A stretch of 64,000 nucleotides of DNA from JAGOUN01 sp040389005 (GCA_040389005.1 JAZKAS010000014.1:1-64000); one strand, 5' to 3'. Counted from the stretch's first letter, positions 34,974-43,525 are shown. A program made the numbers and translations. The notes: generated by a model not told the origin, from the sequence alone.

Positions 34974-36769
34974 TGGAGGATGTCAGTTTTATGTTTTTAT
35001 TTAATCATGACGAAATTATTGAGCGACTTCGCAAGTATCCGCTTTTTAATACTTTTTCTATAGATCTGCTCAGAAAACTGATCGCTCATTCGGAAATAAT
35101 AGAATCTCCCGCAGATACAATTTTATTTCACATTCATCAACCCTCTGATTACGTCTATTATATTATTGATGGATATGTCGAACTTTTTTCATCCAGCAGT
35201 TTTGAGAAAAAAATTGCCAGCATCCGAAGTGGTGGCATGGTAGGTGAAACCAGCGTACTTGCCGATGAAGCACATGGTTTTTCGGCAAAAACTAACAAGC
35301 TTTCTCAACTCATTAAAATGGATAAAAACATTTTTTTAGAATTTTTTGAAAAAGATCCGCAAGTGTTAATGCAACTTACGCAAAACGTTGCGCGACGTTT
35401 ACGGCGCATGGTGATGGGATTTACCAGCGACCGTTACCCGTTTAAAAATATCGTATTATATAACTCATCACCGAAAATTCAGCTCGAGAAATTTAAACAT
35501 TATTTTCAAATGTGTGCGCCTCAAGACAACACACATATTTATGATAAAAAAGATTTTGAAGCAACCAATCTCGATATTATTCCCTTTTTATTTCAATGTG
35601 AAAACAAACCGGGCATTAATATTTTTCTTGTAGAAGCCAACGAAGATGTATGGGATAAAACCGTATTATTTCATGCTGAATATATTTATTTAGTCACGAC
35701 CGAAGATGCATGGAATGCTATCCCGCTGGACGTTATTGATGGTGAAAATTCGCGCCCGTGCGATCTTGTCATTTGGCACGATCAACCTCCGCCTTATAAC
35801 AACACACAACGCTTTTACGATCAATACGCTTTTAAACGACATCATCATTTTCAAGATGAAAAAGCCGCTTATCAGCGCTTATATCGTTTCATGACGGGTC
35901 AAGCGATTGGTTTAGTCATCAGCGCCGGTGGTTTTCGCGGCTATGCGCATTACGGCATTATTAAAGCTCTTTTAGAATCCGGCACACCGATTGATTGCAT
36001 TGGAGGTTGCAGCTTTGGAGCGACCATCGGCGCGGGCTTGGCAGAAAATTTTGATTGGCAACAGTTTGAAATTATTTACGAAAAATCGTTCGTAAAATTA
36101 AAAAATAATAAACTGTTTAACTTTACACTACCCTTTACTTCTCTTTTAAGCGGTAAAGTACCCACTAATTTATTACAAGAAATTTATGAACACCGTCGAA
36201 TAGAAGATTTACCAATTAATTTTTTCTGTGTCACCGGCAATTTATCCATTCGACAAAAGGAACTTAAACGATTTGGCGAAATATGGGAGTGGCTAAGAGC
36301 AAGTATTGCGGTGCCAGGAATATTTCCACCACTCGAAAAAGACGGTAATATTTATGTCGATGGCGCTGTGTGTACTTCATTGCCCGTACAAGATATGCGC
36401 GAATATCTTGATGGCGCAGGCAAAATTATTAGCTTAGATGTTCGTTTATTATTATTGTTAAAAGACAAACATAAATACAATTTCCCGCCTATTTTAGGCT
36501 TAAAAGATATCATCGCTTATAAGCTGGGCTTTTCTAAAAATAATTACGTCTTGCCAAATATTTTAGATATTTTGTTAGAGTCTTCTTCGATTGATCAACA
36601 TATGTCAGATGATGTCGCGGCGAAAAAAGCGGATATTATTATCGCGCCGGATACTTCGTCATTAAGCTTTTCAAACCCTTCGATTGGCGATCCACAAAGT
36701 TTAATTGCTTATACGCTTGCAAAAGAAAAGCTAAAAGAACATGAAGACATGTTTGCGCGCTGGTTATGA
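34973..36769 (+). CDS. NTE-like patatin phospholipase with cyclic-nucleotide-binding domain
   Basis: A 598-aa protein with an N-terminal cNMP-binding beta-roll (about residues 15-140: FHIHQPSDYVYYIIDGYVEL, GGMVGETSVLADEA). A middle linker follows, then a patatin domain (about 315-510). The patatin parts are the oxyanion loop SAGGFRGYAHYG, with Ala in place of the usual first Gly, the nucleophile Ser347 in GGCSFGAT, and Asp463 in YVDGAV. This architecture matches neuropathy-target-esterase-like phospholipases. It probably acts on phospholipids or lysophospholipids. There is no clear signal peptide. Its start overlaps the mfd stop, and a second ATG at 34991 lies 11 bases after GGAGG, so the exact start is uncertain. 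Confidence 0.88.
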   Translation: MEDVSFMFLFNHDEIIERLRKYPLFNTFSIDLLRKLIAHSEIIESPADTILFHIHQPSDYVYYIIDGYVELFSSSSFEKKIASIRSGGMVGETSVLADEAHGFSAKTNKLSQLIKMDKNIFLEFFEKDPQVLMQLTQNVARRLRRMVMGFTSDRYPFKNIVLYNSSPKIQLEKFKHYFQMCAPQDNTHIYDKKDFEATNLDIIPFLFQCENKPGINIFLVEANEDVWDKTVLFHAEYIYLVTTEDAWNAIPLDVIDGENSRPCDLVIWHDQPPPYNNTQRFYDQYAFKRHHHFQDEKAAYQRLYRFMTGQAIGLVISAGGFRGYAHYGIIKALLESGTPIDCIGGCSFGATIGAGLAENFDWQQFEIIYEKSFVKLKNNKLFNFTLPFTSLLSGKVPTNLLQEIYEHRRIEDLPINFFCVTGNLSIRQKELKRFGEIWEWLRASIAVPGIFPPLEKDGNIYVDGAVCTSLPVQDMREYLDGAGKIISLDVRLLLLLKDKHKYNFPPILGLKDIIAYKLGFSKNNYVLPNILDILLESSSIDQHMSDDVAAKKADIIIAPDTSSLSFSNPSIGDPQSLIAYTLAKEKLKEHEDMFARWL

Positions 36770-36782
36770 TGATATTCATTTA

Positions 36783-36856
36783 TCGGGGTAGCCGGAGTTG
36801 AACCGACGACCTCTTACACCCCATGCAAGCGCGCTACCAAACTGCGCTATACCCCG
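36783..36856 (-). tRNA. tRNA-Pro (anticodon GGG)
   Basis: A full cloverleaf on the minus strand: acceptor CGGGGTA..TACCCCG, D-arm GCGC..GCGC, anticodon arm CTTGC-ATGGGGT-GTAAG (anticodon GGG), T-arm GTCGG-TTCAACT-CCGGC and discriminator A. The loop ATGGGGT equals that of E. coli tRNA-Pro(GGG). CCA is not encoded: the bases after the discriminator are TAA. Confidence 0.95.
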
Positions 36857-36907
36857 AACGTGCGATGATAGCGAATAGAGCAGGGTTACGTCAATGAAGA
36901 ATTTCCT

Positions 36908-36946
36908 GTAGGGTGGATTAGATGTCCTCATCGTAATCCACCCTAC
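36908..36946. repeat. Palindromic repeat, GTAGGGTGGATTA family
   Basis: A 39-bp palindrome starting GTAGGGTGGATTAGA and ending GTAATCCACCCTAC, between tRNA-Pro and ihfA, two bases from the ihfA stop. It is related to the copies at 5823-5915 and 10564-10600. Confidence 0.88.
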
Positions 36947-36948
36947 CT

Positions 36949-37251
36949 TCAGATACCATCTTGAATATTAGTTTCAACCATCGATTTCAATTTTTGCCCT
37001 GTATGGAACGTTACCACTCTTCGCGCTTCAACCAATGTCTCTTTCATGGTTTTAGGGTTCCGACCCGGACGCGCTTCTTTATCACGCAAATCAAAATTAC
37101 CTAAATTAGAAATTTTAACAGGATGCCCCGCTTCTAAAAAATCTTGAATCGTCCCAAAAAACTCTTCGACTAAATCACGAGATTCACGTTTATTAAGCCC
37201 TAATTCTAAAAACAGGCTTTCAGTTAAGTCGGCTTTAGTCAGTGCTGACAT
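36949..37251 (-). CDS. ihfA: Integration host factor subunit alpha
   Basis: A DNA-bending protein of the HU/IHF family, 100 aa. Typical features are MSALTKADLTESLFLELGLN, VKISNLGNFDLRDKEARPGR, the DNA-intercalating PGRNPKT arm and RRVVTFHTGQKLKSMVE. The alpha subunit call rests on its position after pheT and the ..LTKADL..LF.ELG.N start. It begins one base after the pheT stop, as in E. coli pheST-ihfA. Confidence 0.95.
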   Translation of the reverse strand: MSALTKADLTESLFLELGLNKRESRDLVEEFFGTIQDFLEAGHPVKISNLGNFDLRDKEARPGRNPKTMKETLVEARRVVTFHTGQKLKSMVETNIQDGI

Positions 37252-37252
37252 G

Positions 37253-39658
37253 TTAATCCCTTAAGGTCGCTTTGAATTGATTCTCCATTAAATCTATCAC
37301 TTTTTTTACAAGCAATGCAACTTCATCATCAATCAATGTCTTCGAAAAATCTTGAATAATCAAAGCAACTGCCAAACTGCGATATCCTTCAGGAATTCCT
37401 TTTCCTTGATAAACGTCAAAAATAAATAAGCGTTGAATTAAATTATTGTCTAAATTTTGAACTGAATTGACAATGTCTTGATAAATAACATTTGTCGGCA
37501 CTAAAAATGACAAATCTCGGCGCACTTCTGGAAACTTGGCAACAGGCACATAAGATTGACGCAATTGAGTTTGTCGTAACACCTGCACGTCTAACTCGAA
37601 TAACACCGGCACCATGGGCAAGTCAAACGCTTGTACGAGTTGCGGGTGAAGCACACCGATATCACCCAATACTGCTTTCGTTTGTTTATGCACTAATTGT
37701 GCCGATTGCGTTGGATGCAAAGCTGGATGTTTTGACGGCAAAAAGTCATAGTCTTCTGCAATTTTATTCTCAACCAATAGCGCTACAACCTCATTTTTTA
37801 CATCGAAGAAATGACTTAACTCTTTAGCGTTATTCCAAGATTCAGGATACACACCACCGTAACTCAAACCTGATAATTTTTTCGGTTGCGAGCCGTCATC
37901 ATTAAAACATAAACCTTGTTCGAATAAACGCACGCGTGTTTGTTGCCGACGCAAGTTATATTGCAAAGTCGATATTAATCCTGTCCATAATGTTGTTCGC
38001 ATGACGGACATTTCTTGAGAAATTGGATTTTTTAATCGAATGGCTGTTTGATCAGGCGCAAGTTGATTTTGTAATTTTTCATCGACAAAACTATAACTAA
38101 TAATTTCATCGTACCCCAACGTTTTTAACAATAATCTTTCTGTATCGATATTTGTCATCGCCGTTAATGAAGATTGCAATGAAAGCGAAGGTCGCGGTGC
38201 GACGGCCTCAATATTATCACAACCATGAATACGCAAGACTTCTTCAATTAAATCTTCTTCAATGATTAAATCAAAACGATAACTGGGAATCGTGACTAAT
38301 AACCCTTCAGAATTTTTTTCGAAACTCATCTGCAAATCAGAAAATATTTTTGTTACTTGAGTTTCCGAAAAAGAAGCACCGATAACTTTTTCAAGTTTGG
38401 CATATCGCAGCGCTATTTTTTTCATTGACGACGCGCTTGCAGGGGCAATCCCTTGTAGCTGCCCTATTGCATTTCCACCCGCAATTTCGATAATCATTTG
38501 CGTTGCTTGTTCCAATGCGAGTAATGACAACCCTGGATCAACGCCACGCTCAAAACGATACGACGAATCTGAATTTAGATTAAAATGACGCGCAGTTCGT
38601 GCAATATTCTCTGGCGAAAAATGCGCGCTTTCCAATAAAATTTCTGTGGTTGTTTCTGAAACCGCCGTGCGTTTACCGCCCATAATGCCCGCTAAAGCAA
38701 TCGGACCTTCTTCGTCTGCAATAATAAGTGATTGTTCATCAAGTGTAATTTTTGTATCGTTTAATAATTCAAGCGTTTCGTTTATTTTCGCTAATCGAAT
38801 CGTGATAGCGCCTTGAATTTTTTGTGCATCAAAGGCATGCATGGGTTGACCACATTCAAACATCACATAATTCGTCACATCAACCGGCACATTAATACTA
38901 CGCACGCCGCTGCGACGTAATTTTTCTTTCAGCCAAATAGGCGATAAAATCGCAGGATTAATATCATGAATTCTTTGTGTTAAATAAATTGGACAAATCT
39001 CGAGAACGGCGCCGTCGCGATGAACTCTCGTAGGGGCTGCCGGCGGTTGTCCTGTTTGATCTGCAATTTGTGTTTGAGAAGAGCGACCGCCAGTAGTCCC
39101 TACAACAACCCCACCTTCTATTGCAGCCACCTCGCGCGCAATACCCAGCACACTGGCACAATCGCCACGATTAGGCGTAATGCTAATATCTAAAACGTTA
39201 TCGTCTAAATCTAAATATTCAACTAGCAATTTTCCAATCGGTGCATCTTCTGACAATTCCATAATGCCTTCAGACTTTTCTGCGAGACCTAGCTCAGAGA
39301 CGGAACACAACATGCCGTGCGATTCAACATCACGAATTTTAGATTTTTTAATAGTGACACCCGGCAACACTGCACCGATTTTTGCAAGCGCGACTTTAAT
39401 GCCTGCGCGCGCATTCGGCGCACCGCAAACAATGGTTAACGTTTCCGTGCCATCATTGACTTGGCAGACACGCAATCGATCGGCATTAGGATGCTGTGCT
39501 GCCGATAAAATTTCTGCAACGACGATATTATTAAGCTTGCCAGCGACGGGTGCGATTTCTTCAACTTCCAAGCCACGCATGGTGAGTATTTCGGCAATTT
39601 CTTGAATGGGACGATTAATTTGAATAAAAGATCGCAACCATTTTTCACTGATTTTCAT
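37253..39658 (-). CDS. pheT: Phenylalanyl-tRNA synthetase beta subunit with an embedded repeat
   Basis: The beta chain of the (alpha-beta)2 enzyme, 801 aa. The EMAP-like tRNA-binding domain (residues 40-150: QHPNADRLRVCQVND, GAPNARAG, KIRDVESHGMLCS), the B3/B4 editing domain, the B5 domain (VTIPSYRFDLIIEEDLIEEV) and the C-terminal anticodon-binding FDX domain are present. Residues 186-210 (starting VGTTGGRSSQTQIADQ) are encoded by a complete 74-bp palindromic element. They fall in the linker before ICPIYLTQRI, where the family normally has an unrelated variable stretch. The gene overlaps pheS (TAATG). Confidence 0.96.
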   Translation of the reverse strand: MKISEKWLRSFIQINRPIQEIAEILTMRGLEVEEIAPVAGKLNNIVVAEILSAAQHPNADRLRVCQVNDGTETLTIVCGAPNARAGIKVALAKIGAVLPGVTIKKSKIRDVESHGMLCSVSELGLAEKSEGIMELSEDAPIGKLLVEYLDLDDNVLDISITPNRGDCASVLGIAREVAAIEGGVVVGTTGGRSSQTQIADQTGQPPAAPTRVHRDGAVLEICPIYLTQRIHDINPAILSPIWLKEKLRRSGVRSINVPVDVTNYVMFECGQPMHAFDAQKIQGAITIRLAKINETLELLNDTKITLDEQSLIIADEEGPIALAGIMGGKRTAVSETTTEILLESAHFSPENIARTARHFNLNSDSSYRFERGVDPGLSLLALEQATQMIIEIAGGNAIGQLQGIAPASASSMKKIALRYAKLEKVIGASFSETQVTKIFSDLQMSFEKNSEGLLVTIPSYRFDLIIEEDLIEEVLRIHGCDNIEAVAPRPSLSLQSSLTAMTNIDTERLLLKTLGYDEIISYSFVDEKLQNQLAPDQTAIRLKNPISQEMSVMRTTLWTGLISTLQYNLRRQQTRVRLFEQGLCFNDDGSQPKKLSGLSYGGVYPESWNNAKELSHFFDVKNEVVALLVENKIAEDYDFLPSKHPALHPTQSAQLVHKQTKAVLGDIGVLHPQLVQAFDLPMVPVLFELDVQVLRQTQLRQSYVPVAKFPEVRRDLSFLVPTNVIYQDIVNSVQNLDNNLIQRLFIFDVYQGKGIPEGYRSLAVALIIQDFSKTLIDDEVALLVKKVIDLMENQFKATLRD
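39030..39103. repeat. Complete in-frame palindromic element inside pheT (GTAGGGGCTACCGG family)
   Basis: The arms GTAGGGGCTGCCGGCGGTTG (from 39030) and the reverse complement of GTAGGGACTACTGGCGGTCG (ending at 39103) face each other across about 25 bp. Both arms and the centre are open in the pheT frame. Confidence 0.8.
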
Positions 39659-40671
39659 TAGAACTGCTCCAGAAATCGCATATCATTCTCAAAAAACGCA
39701 CGCAAATCATTGACGTTGTAATACAACATCGTCAACCGATCATAGCCAAAGCCAAACGCAAAGCCTTGAAATTCTTCCGGGTCAATATTCACAGAATTTA
39801 ATACGTTCGGATGAACCATGCCGCAACCCATGACTTCTAGCCAACCAGTATGGCTACAGATTCGACATCCTTTGCCGGAACATTGCGTGCATTGCACATC
39901 CAGTTCTGCAGAAGGCTCTGTAAAAGGAAAATGCGACGAGCGCAAACGAACCGGTGTCTCTTTTTCAAAAAATGCATTCAAGAATTCTTGCATGACAAAT
40001 TTCATATTGGCGAATGAAACATCTTTATCAAGGTACAAACCTTCAACTTGATGAAACATTGGTGTATGCGTTAGATCAGATTCACAACGGTATACTCTTC
40101 CAGGGGCAATAATGCGTAATGGCGGTTTATGATTTTCCATCGTGCGAATCTGCACCGGTGACATATGCGTTCGCAAAACATGGCCAGTTTCGACATAAAA
40201 CGTATCCTGCATCGCACGTGCGGGATGATTTTTGGGGATATTAAGGGCTTCAAAATTGTGATAATCATCTTCGATTTCAGGGCCTTCAACCACGGCGAAT
40301 CCCAGTGTTTTAAAAATGGATTCAATTCGTTGTCGCGTGATGGCGATCGGATGTAAATGCCCGTGGGATTGTCCACGCCCAGGTAACGTAATATCAAGTG
40401 CGTCACGAGCAAGTTTTTTTTCAATTTCTAAATGTTGTAAATGTTGCATTCGAGATTCGATTAAATCCTGAATACTGTTTTTAATTTGATTAATTTGTTG
40501 GCCAATGCGCGGTCGATCTTCAACAGGCGCTTGGTTAATGCTTTTAGCGAGTTCGGTGAGTTCACCTTTTTTACCGAGATAACGTACGCGACATTCGTCG
40601 AGCGCGGTTAAATCAACGCAGTTTTCAATTTCAATAGAAGCGCGTTTTAAGGTTGCATCAAGGTCGAGCAT
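39658..40671 (-). CDS. pheS: Phenylalanyl-tRNA synthetase alpha subunit
   Basis: The catalytic chain, about 337 aa. An N-terminal coiled coil (residues 1-85) is followed by the class II core: motif 2 region THTPMFHQVEGLYLDKDVSF with RVYRCE before it, a FPFTEPSAELD strand, and motif 3 GFGYDRL. A CTQCSGKGCRICSHTGW stretch holds four cysteines at about residues 255-270. A GTG three codons upstream is possible, but ATG at 40671 is preferred. A palindromic repeat lies in the 180-bp gap between rplT and pheS, where E. coli has the pheM leader and attenuator. I see no Phe-rich leader here. Confidence 0.95.
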   Translation of the reverse strand: MLDLDATLKRASIEIENCVDLTALDECRVRYLGKKGELTELAKSINQAPVEDRPRIGQQINQIKNSIQDLIESRMQHLQHLEIEKKLARDALDITLPGRGQSHGHLHPIAITRQRIESIFKTLGFAVVEGPEIEDDYHNFEALNIPKNHPARAMQDTFYVETGHVLRTHMSPVQIRTMENHKPPLRIIAPGRVYRCESDLTHTPMFHQVEGLYLDKDVSFANMKFVMQEFLNAFFEKETPVRLRSSHFPFTEPSAELDVQCTQCSGKGCRICSHTGWLEVMGCGMVHPNVLNSVNIDPEEFQGFAFGFGYDRLTMLYYNVNDLRAFFENDMRFLEQF

Positions 40672-40737
40672 AATTAACACCGTAAGGATATAGCATGAAT
40701 AAGATGAGTCACGATACTGATTTCAAATCCTCGCTGT

Positions 40738-40820
40738 CGTCATTGCGAGTACTCGAAGCAATCCATCTTTTTATTAAACTATTTCGGATGGATTGCCCCG
40801 CGCTACGCTTCGCAATGACG
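40738..40820. repeat. Palindromic repeat, CGTCATTGCGAG family
   Basis: The left arm CGTCATTGCGAGTACTCGAA..CAATCCATC and right arm GGATGGATTGC..CTTCGCAATGACG are inverted copies about 20 bp apart, in the rplT-pheS gap. The core CGTCATTGCGA.G..GCAATCC is known from several host-associated bacteria. The copy could form a large hairpin in the mRNA between the ribosomal-protein and synthetase genes. Confidence 0.75.
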
Positions 40821-40853
40821 TCCCCTACCGGGAACGTCAGATAAGAAATTTAA

Positions 40854-41216
40854 TCAAACAGCAGCAAGTGCCGCTTTCACTTGATCAACAATCAACTTAA
40901 ACGCATGTGCATCATGCACAGCCATATCTGCTAATACTTTTCGATCAATATCAATGTTAGCTTTCTTCAAACCTGCCATGAATTGACTGTATGTGATTTC
41001 ATGTTGTCTTGCAGCCGCGTTGATACGGATAATCCACAACGAACGGAATTGACGTTTACGTTGTTTACGATCGCGATACGCATATTGCGCTGCTTTAGTG
41101 ACGGCTTGTACCGCTACTTTATAGACACGACTACGGGCACCATAATAGCCTTTCGCCAGTTTCATTACTTTTTTATGACGCGCTTTCGCCTGAACGCCAC
41201 GTTTTACTCTTGCCAT
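40854..41216 (-). CDS. rplT: 50S ribosomal protein L20
   Basis: A 120-aa basic protein with the hallmark MARVKRGVQAKARHKKVMKL N-terminus and RDRKQRKRQFRSLWIIRINA core. L20 binds 23S rRNA early in assembly and, in E. coli, represses its own operon. It follows rpmI by 12 bp in the standard infC-rpmI-rplT order. Confidence 0.98.
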   Translation of the reverse strand: MARVKRGVQAKARHKKVMKLAKGYYGARSRVYKVAVQAVTKAAQYAYRDRKQRKRQFRSLWIIRINAAARQHEITYSQFMAGLKKANIDIDRKVLADMAVHDAHAFKLIVDQVKAALAAV

Positions 41217-41228
41217 TCTCTTATCCCC

Positions 41229-41423
41229 TTATTTCAAGTTGAACATGCGTTGTATAGAAAGCTCGTCGCATTTCTTCACAAGCTGATTCGCTCTTAAGTG
41301 CATTTTGCGCTTTTGAGTTTTCTTGGTGAGGATATGATTTCGGTTTGCACGTTTAAATCTAAAACCACCGGCCGTTTTGATGAAGCGCTTCATCGCGCCT
41401 CTTTTTGTTTTCATCTTTGACAT
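41229..41423 (-). CDS. rpmI: 50S ribosomal protein L35
   Basis: A 64-aa basic protein matching L35 (MKTKRGAMKRFIKTAGGFRF, NHILTKKTQKRKMHLR). Located between infC and rplT as expected. The 175-bp gap to infC is long for this operon and holds a repeat-like segment. A GGGGTTAGAGTAAAT just upstream resembles the REP-like repeats elsewhere in the window. Confidence 0.97.
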   Translation of the reverse strand: MSKMKTKRGAMKRFIKTAGGFRFKRANRNHILTKKTQKRKMHLRANQLVKKCDELSIQRMFNLK

Positions 41424-41462
41424 AGTTATTTACTCTAACCCCGCATTTGCTCTTTGATCTTT

Positions 41463-41552
41463 AATTTACAGCGTTGTTGCGCTCTCGCCTCGCTGCTCAT
41501 GTACTAACATGTACAATCCGCTGCTCAGCTTCGCACGCGCCTAGCTGCGAAT
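41463..41552. repeat. Complex repeat-like segment between infC and rpmI
   Basis: A GC-richer island (GCGTTGTTGCGCTCTCGCCT and onward) containing a direct repeat CGCTGCTCA (41491 and 41519), paired ATGTAC motifs, and imperfectly inverted ends TTAATTTACAGC..GCTGCGAATTAA. It resembles interspersed repeats I have seen in gammaproteobacterial genomes, but only one copy is in this window. Confidence 0.45.
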
Positions 41553-41598
41553 TAAAATCCTTCGAGCGATAAAAAAATCACTCACGATAAAGTGATAC

Positions 41599-42138
41599 CT
41601 ATTTAGCTGTGCCCTTTCCAGGACCGGCCACCATCACGAGTTGTCGACCTTCCATTTTCGGGCGTTGCTCAATAGTTGCATTGCCTTCAATGTCTTTCGC
41701 CAAACGATCAAGCACTTCCATGCCCAGCTCTTGGTGAGTCATTTCACGACCACGGAAACGAATTGTGATCTTGACTTTGTCACCTTGTTCCAAGAAGCGA
41801 ATCAGGTTGCGAAGCTTTACCTGGTAATCTGCCTCTTCTGTCCCTGGACGGAACTTAATTTCCTTGACCTGCATTTGTCTCTGCTTTTTCTTTGCATCAA
41901 CGGTTTTCTTTTTCTGTTGATACAAAAACTTTCCATAATCCATTAATCGACACACAGGAGGCGCAGCATTAGGCTGTAATTCAACCAAATCTACAGCTAG
42001 CTCACGAGCTGCTATAAGCGCTTCTTTAATCGTTACAACACCGAGTTGCTCACCCTCATTACCAATTAAACGCACTTGTGGCGCTTTAATTTCACCGTTT
42101 AAACGATGCTTGGCTTCTTTCTTTACGGCTGTACTAAT
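41599..42138 (-). CDS. infC: Translation initiation factor IF-3 with AUU start
   Basis: IF-3, about 179 aa, prevents subunit joining and checks start codons. The N-domain (RLNGEIKAPQVRLIGNEGEQ), linker (MDYGKFLYQQKKKT) and C-domain (VKEIKFRPGTEEADYQVKLR, KVKITIRFRGREM) are complete. The ORF extends to an ATG at 42165. However, AUU at 42138 has a perfect AGGAG seven bases upstream and places the protein start where homologues begin. AUU initiation is the known autoregulatory device of infC, so I use it. thrS does not lie directly upstream, since an unrelated gene is between them. Confidence 0.95.
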   Translation of the reverse strand: MSTAVKKEAKHRLNGEIKAPQVRLIGNEGEQLGVVTIKEALIAARELAVDLVELQPNAAPPVCRLMDYGKFLYQQKKKTVDAKKKQRQMQVKEIKFRPGTEEADYQVKLRNLIRFLEQGDKVKITIRFRGREMTHQELGMEVLDRLAKDIEGNATIEQRPKMEGRQLVMVAGPGKGTAK

Positions 42139-42167
42139 GCTGGTTCTCCTGCGTTTATTATCCAAAT

Positions 42168-42194
42168 AAAAAACACCACCTGCATAATCAGGTG
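42168..42194 (-). terminator. Terminator or attenuator hairpin in the infC leader
   Basis: Minus strand: CACCTG-ATTATG-CAGGTG followed after GTG by six T. It ends about 30 bases before the infC start, so it lies in the leader and could attenuate the operon. Confidence 0.5.
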
Positions 42195-42319
42195 TTTGCC
42201 AATTCTATAGCCAATTGTTTCGGTTCTCAAGAAGTTTCTCTTTCTAAATCCATTTAAGGTTATCTTAATTCTGGACAACTACATTGATATTATCGTGAGC
42301 GAACAATAAGAATAACGCA

Positions 42320-43447
42320 ATGCCCTCTGAACTAAGAAAAGAATTTCCCGTAGGAACGTTAGAAGAATATTCTGGCCTTACTATTGAAGCGGCTTTTGAC
42401 AAGCTGCTCACATTGCCTTATTTTGAAGACATCGTAGCGCTAGCAGAAGTGGATCTTATTCGATCAAAATTAAAAACGTTTACAATACGCGCCAATGAAG
42501 CCATTTATCGCGAGCTTGAATGGACTGGCCTGACTAGAGAGCCAGCAAAAGAATTACAATTACCAATGAGCCTGTCTCGCTCCTATGGAAAAAGCAATAC
42601 GCCACTCTACGAAGAAAAAAGCAAAAACATAAAAATAGCGACACTTTATAACTGCGTTTATGTTCTTTCGCTCTGGCTCGACCCTCAAGCCCAAGATATA
42701 TACGACCCTCACACCCTGACTTTATCAGAGCTAAAAGAACAGCTAATGCCCAAACTATCGAAGGCTATTTTAAACTACAACATAAACAAAAACAGAAACA
42801 AAAAGAGACCGCATTCCAAAAAGACACCTAAAACAAACGAGGAGTGGCGCCAACTAGAATGTTTTCGAAATGTTGCGGTTTTAACAGGAAAGATATTTAC
42901 TGAGACGAATACTCAAACATTACTTTTATCCGTATCTGGATTATTAGCTGAACAAACTGCACATATAACTGGAAGCGGAGAAAAACAAGAGGTCACATGG
43001 AGAAAAGTGATAGCTAATCAAATCCAAGAAGATTTTGGCCATAAAATCATCAGTTCTAAATCAAAAAACTCTTTAAAAAGACAGCTTGATGAAAATGAGA
43101 GTCACCACCCAGGTTTATATTCAAACTCAATCTATCTTTATGATCGCCCGTTCCCAGAAAGCTTCAAGTTTCGTCGGAGCAAAAAACCTACACTGGAAGC
43201 ACCAAGTGTGACTGATGAAATAAAAGTTGAGCCATTGTCTCTTGACCTAAAAGATATTGACATTAGTTTGCCCTTTTCTGTAGAGCAGTTCGAAGGCATA
43301 TTATTAACCACAAAAGAGCGGCTCGAAGATAGATCGTTAATCACAAATAAGGCTACACTTTTTTACGCCTTGAATAATCCAACACCATGTACTGATTACG
43401 ACGAATTTGACAACGCGATATATCAAGACTTAGCAACTCTTACCTAA
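42320..43447 (+). CDS. Hypothetical protein inserted between thrS and infC
   Basis: I do not recognise this 375-aa soluble protein. It lacks a signal peptide and membrane helices. Residues 1-80 look helical and acidic (AAFDKLLTLPYFEDIVALAE). Around residues 155-175 there is a very basic linker (NKNRNKKRPHSKKTPK), and the C-terminal third is mixed. The gene is on the strand opposite to its neighbours and splits the otherwise conserved thrS-infC junction, so it is probably an insertion. The region after it contains a CCCCAGC palindrome. A secreted effector is possible but unproven. Confidence 0.65.
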   Translation: MPSELRKEFPVGTLEEYSGLTIEAAFDKLLTLPYFEDIVALAEVDLIRSKLKTFTIRANEAIYRELEWTGLTREPAKELQLPMSLSRSYGKSNTPLYEEKSKNIKIATLYNCVYVLSLWLDPQAQDIYDPHTLTLSELKEQLMPKLSKAILNYNINKNRNKKRPHSKKTPKTNEEWRQLECFRNVAVLTGKIFTETNTQTLLLSVSGLLAEQTAHITGSGEKQEVTWRKVIANQIQEDFGHKIISSKSKNSLKRQLDENESHHPGLYSNSIYLYDRPFPESFKFRRSKKPTLEAPSVTDEIKVEPLSLDLKDIDISLPFSVEQFEGILLTTKERLEDRSLITNKATLFYALNNPTPCTDYDEFDNAIYQDLATLT

Positions 43448-43525
43448 GAATAAGGCGTGTTAGCATTTTATGATTAAATTTTATTCTACTTTAGTCTATT
43501 CGCAGCACAAACAATAGCGATTGTG

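Noticed and set aside
38964..39161. Alternative ORF over the pheT repeat (Cys/Arg/Ser-rich)
   Set aside because: It is out of frame with pheT, which is intact across the region.
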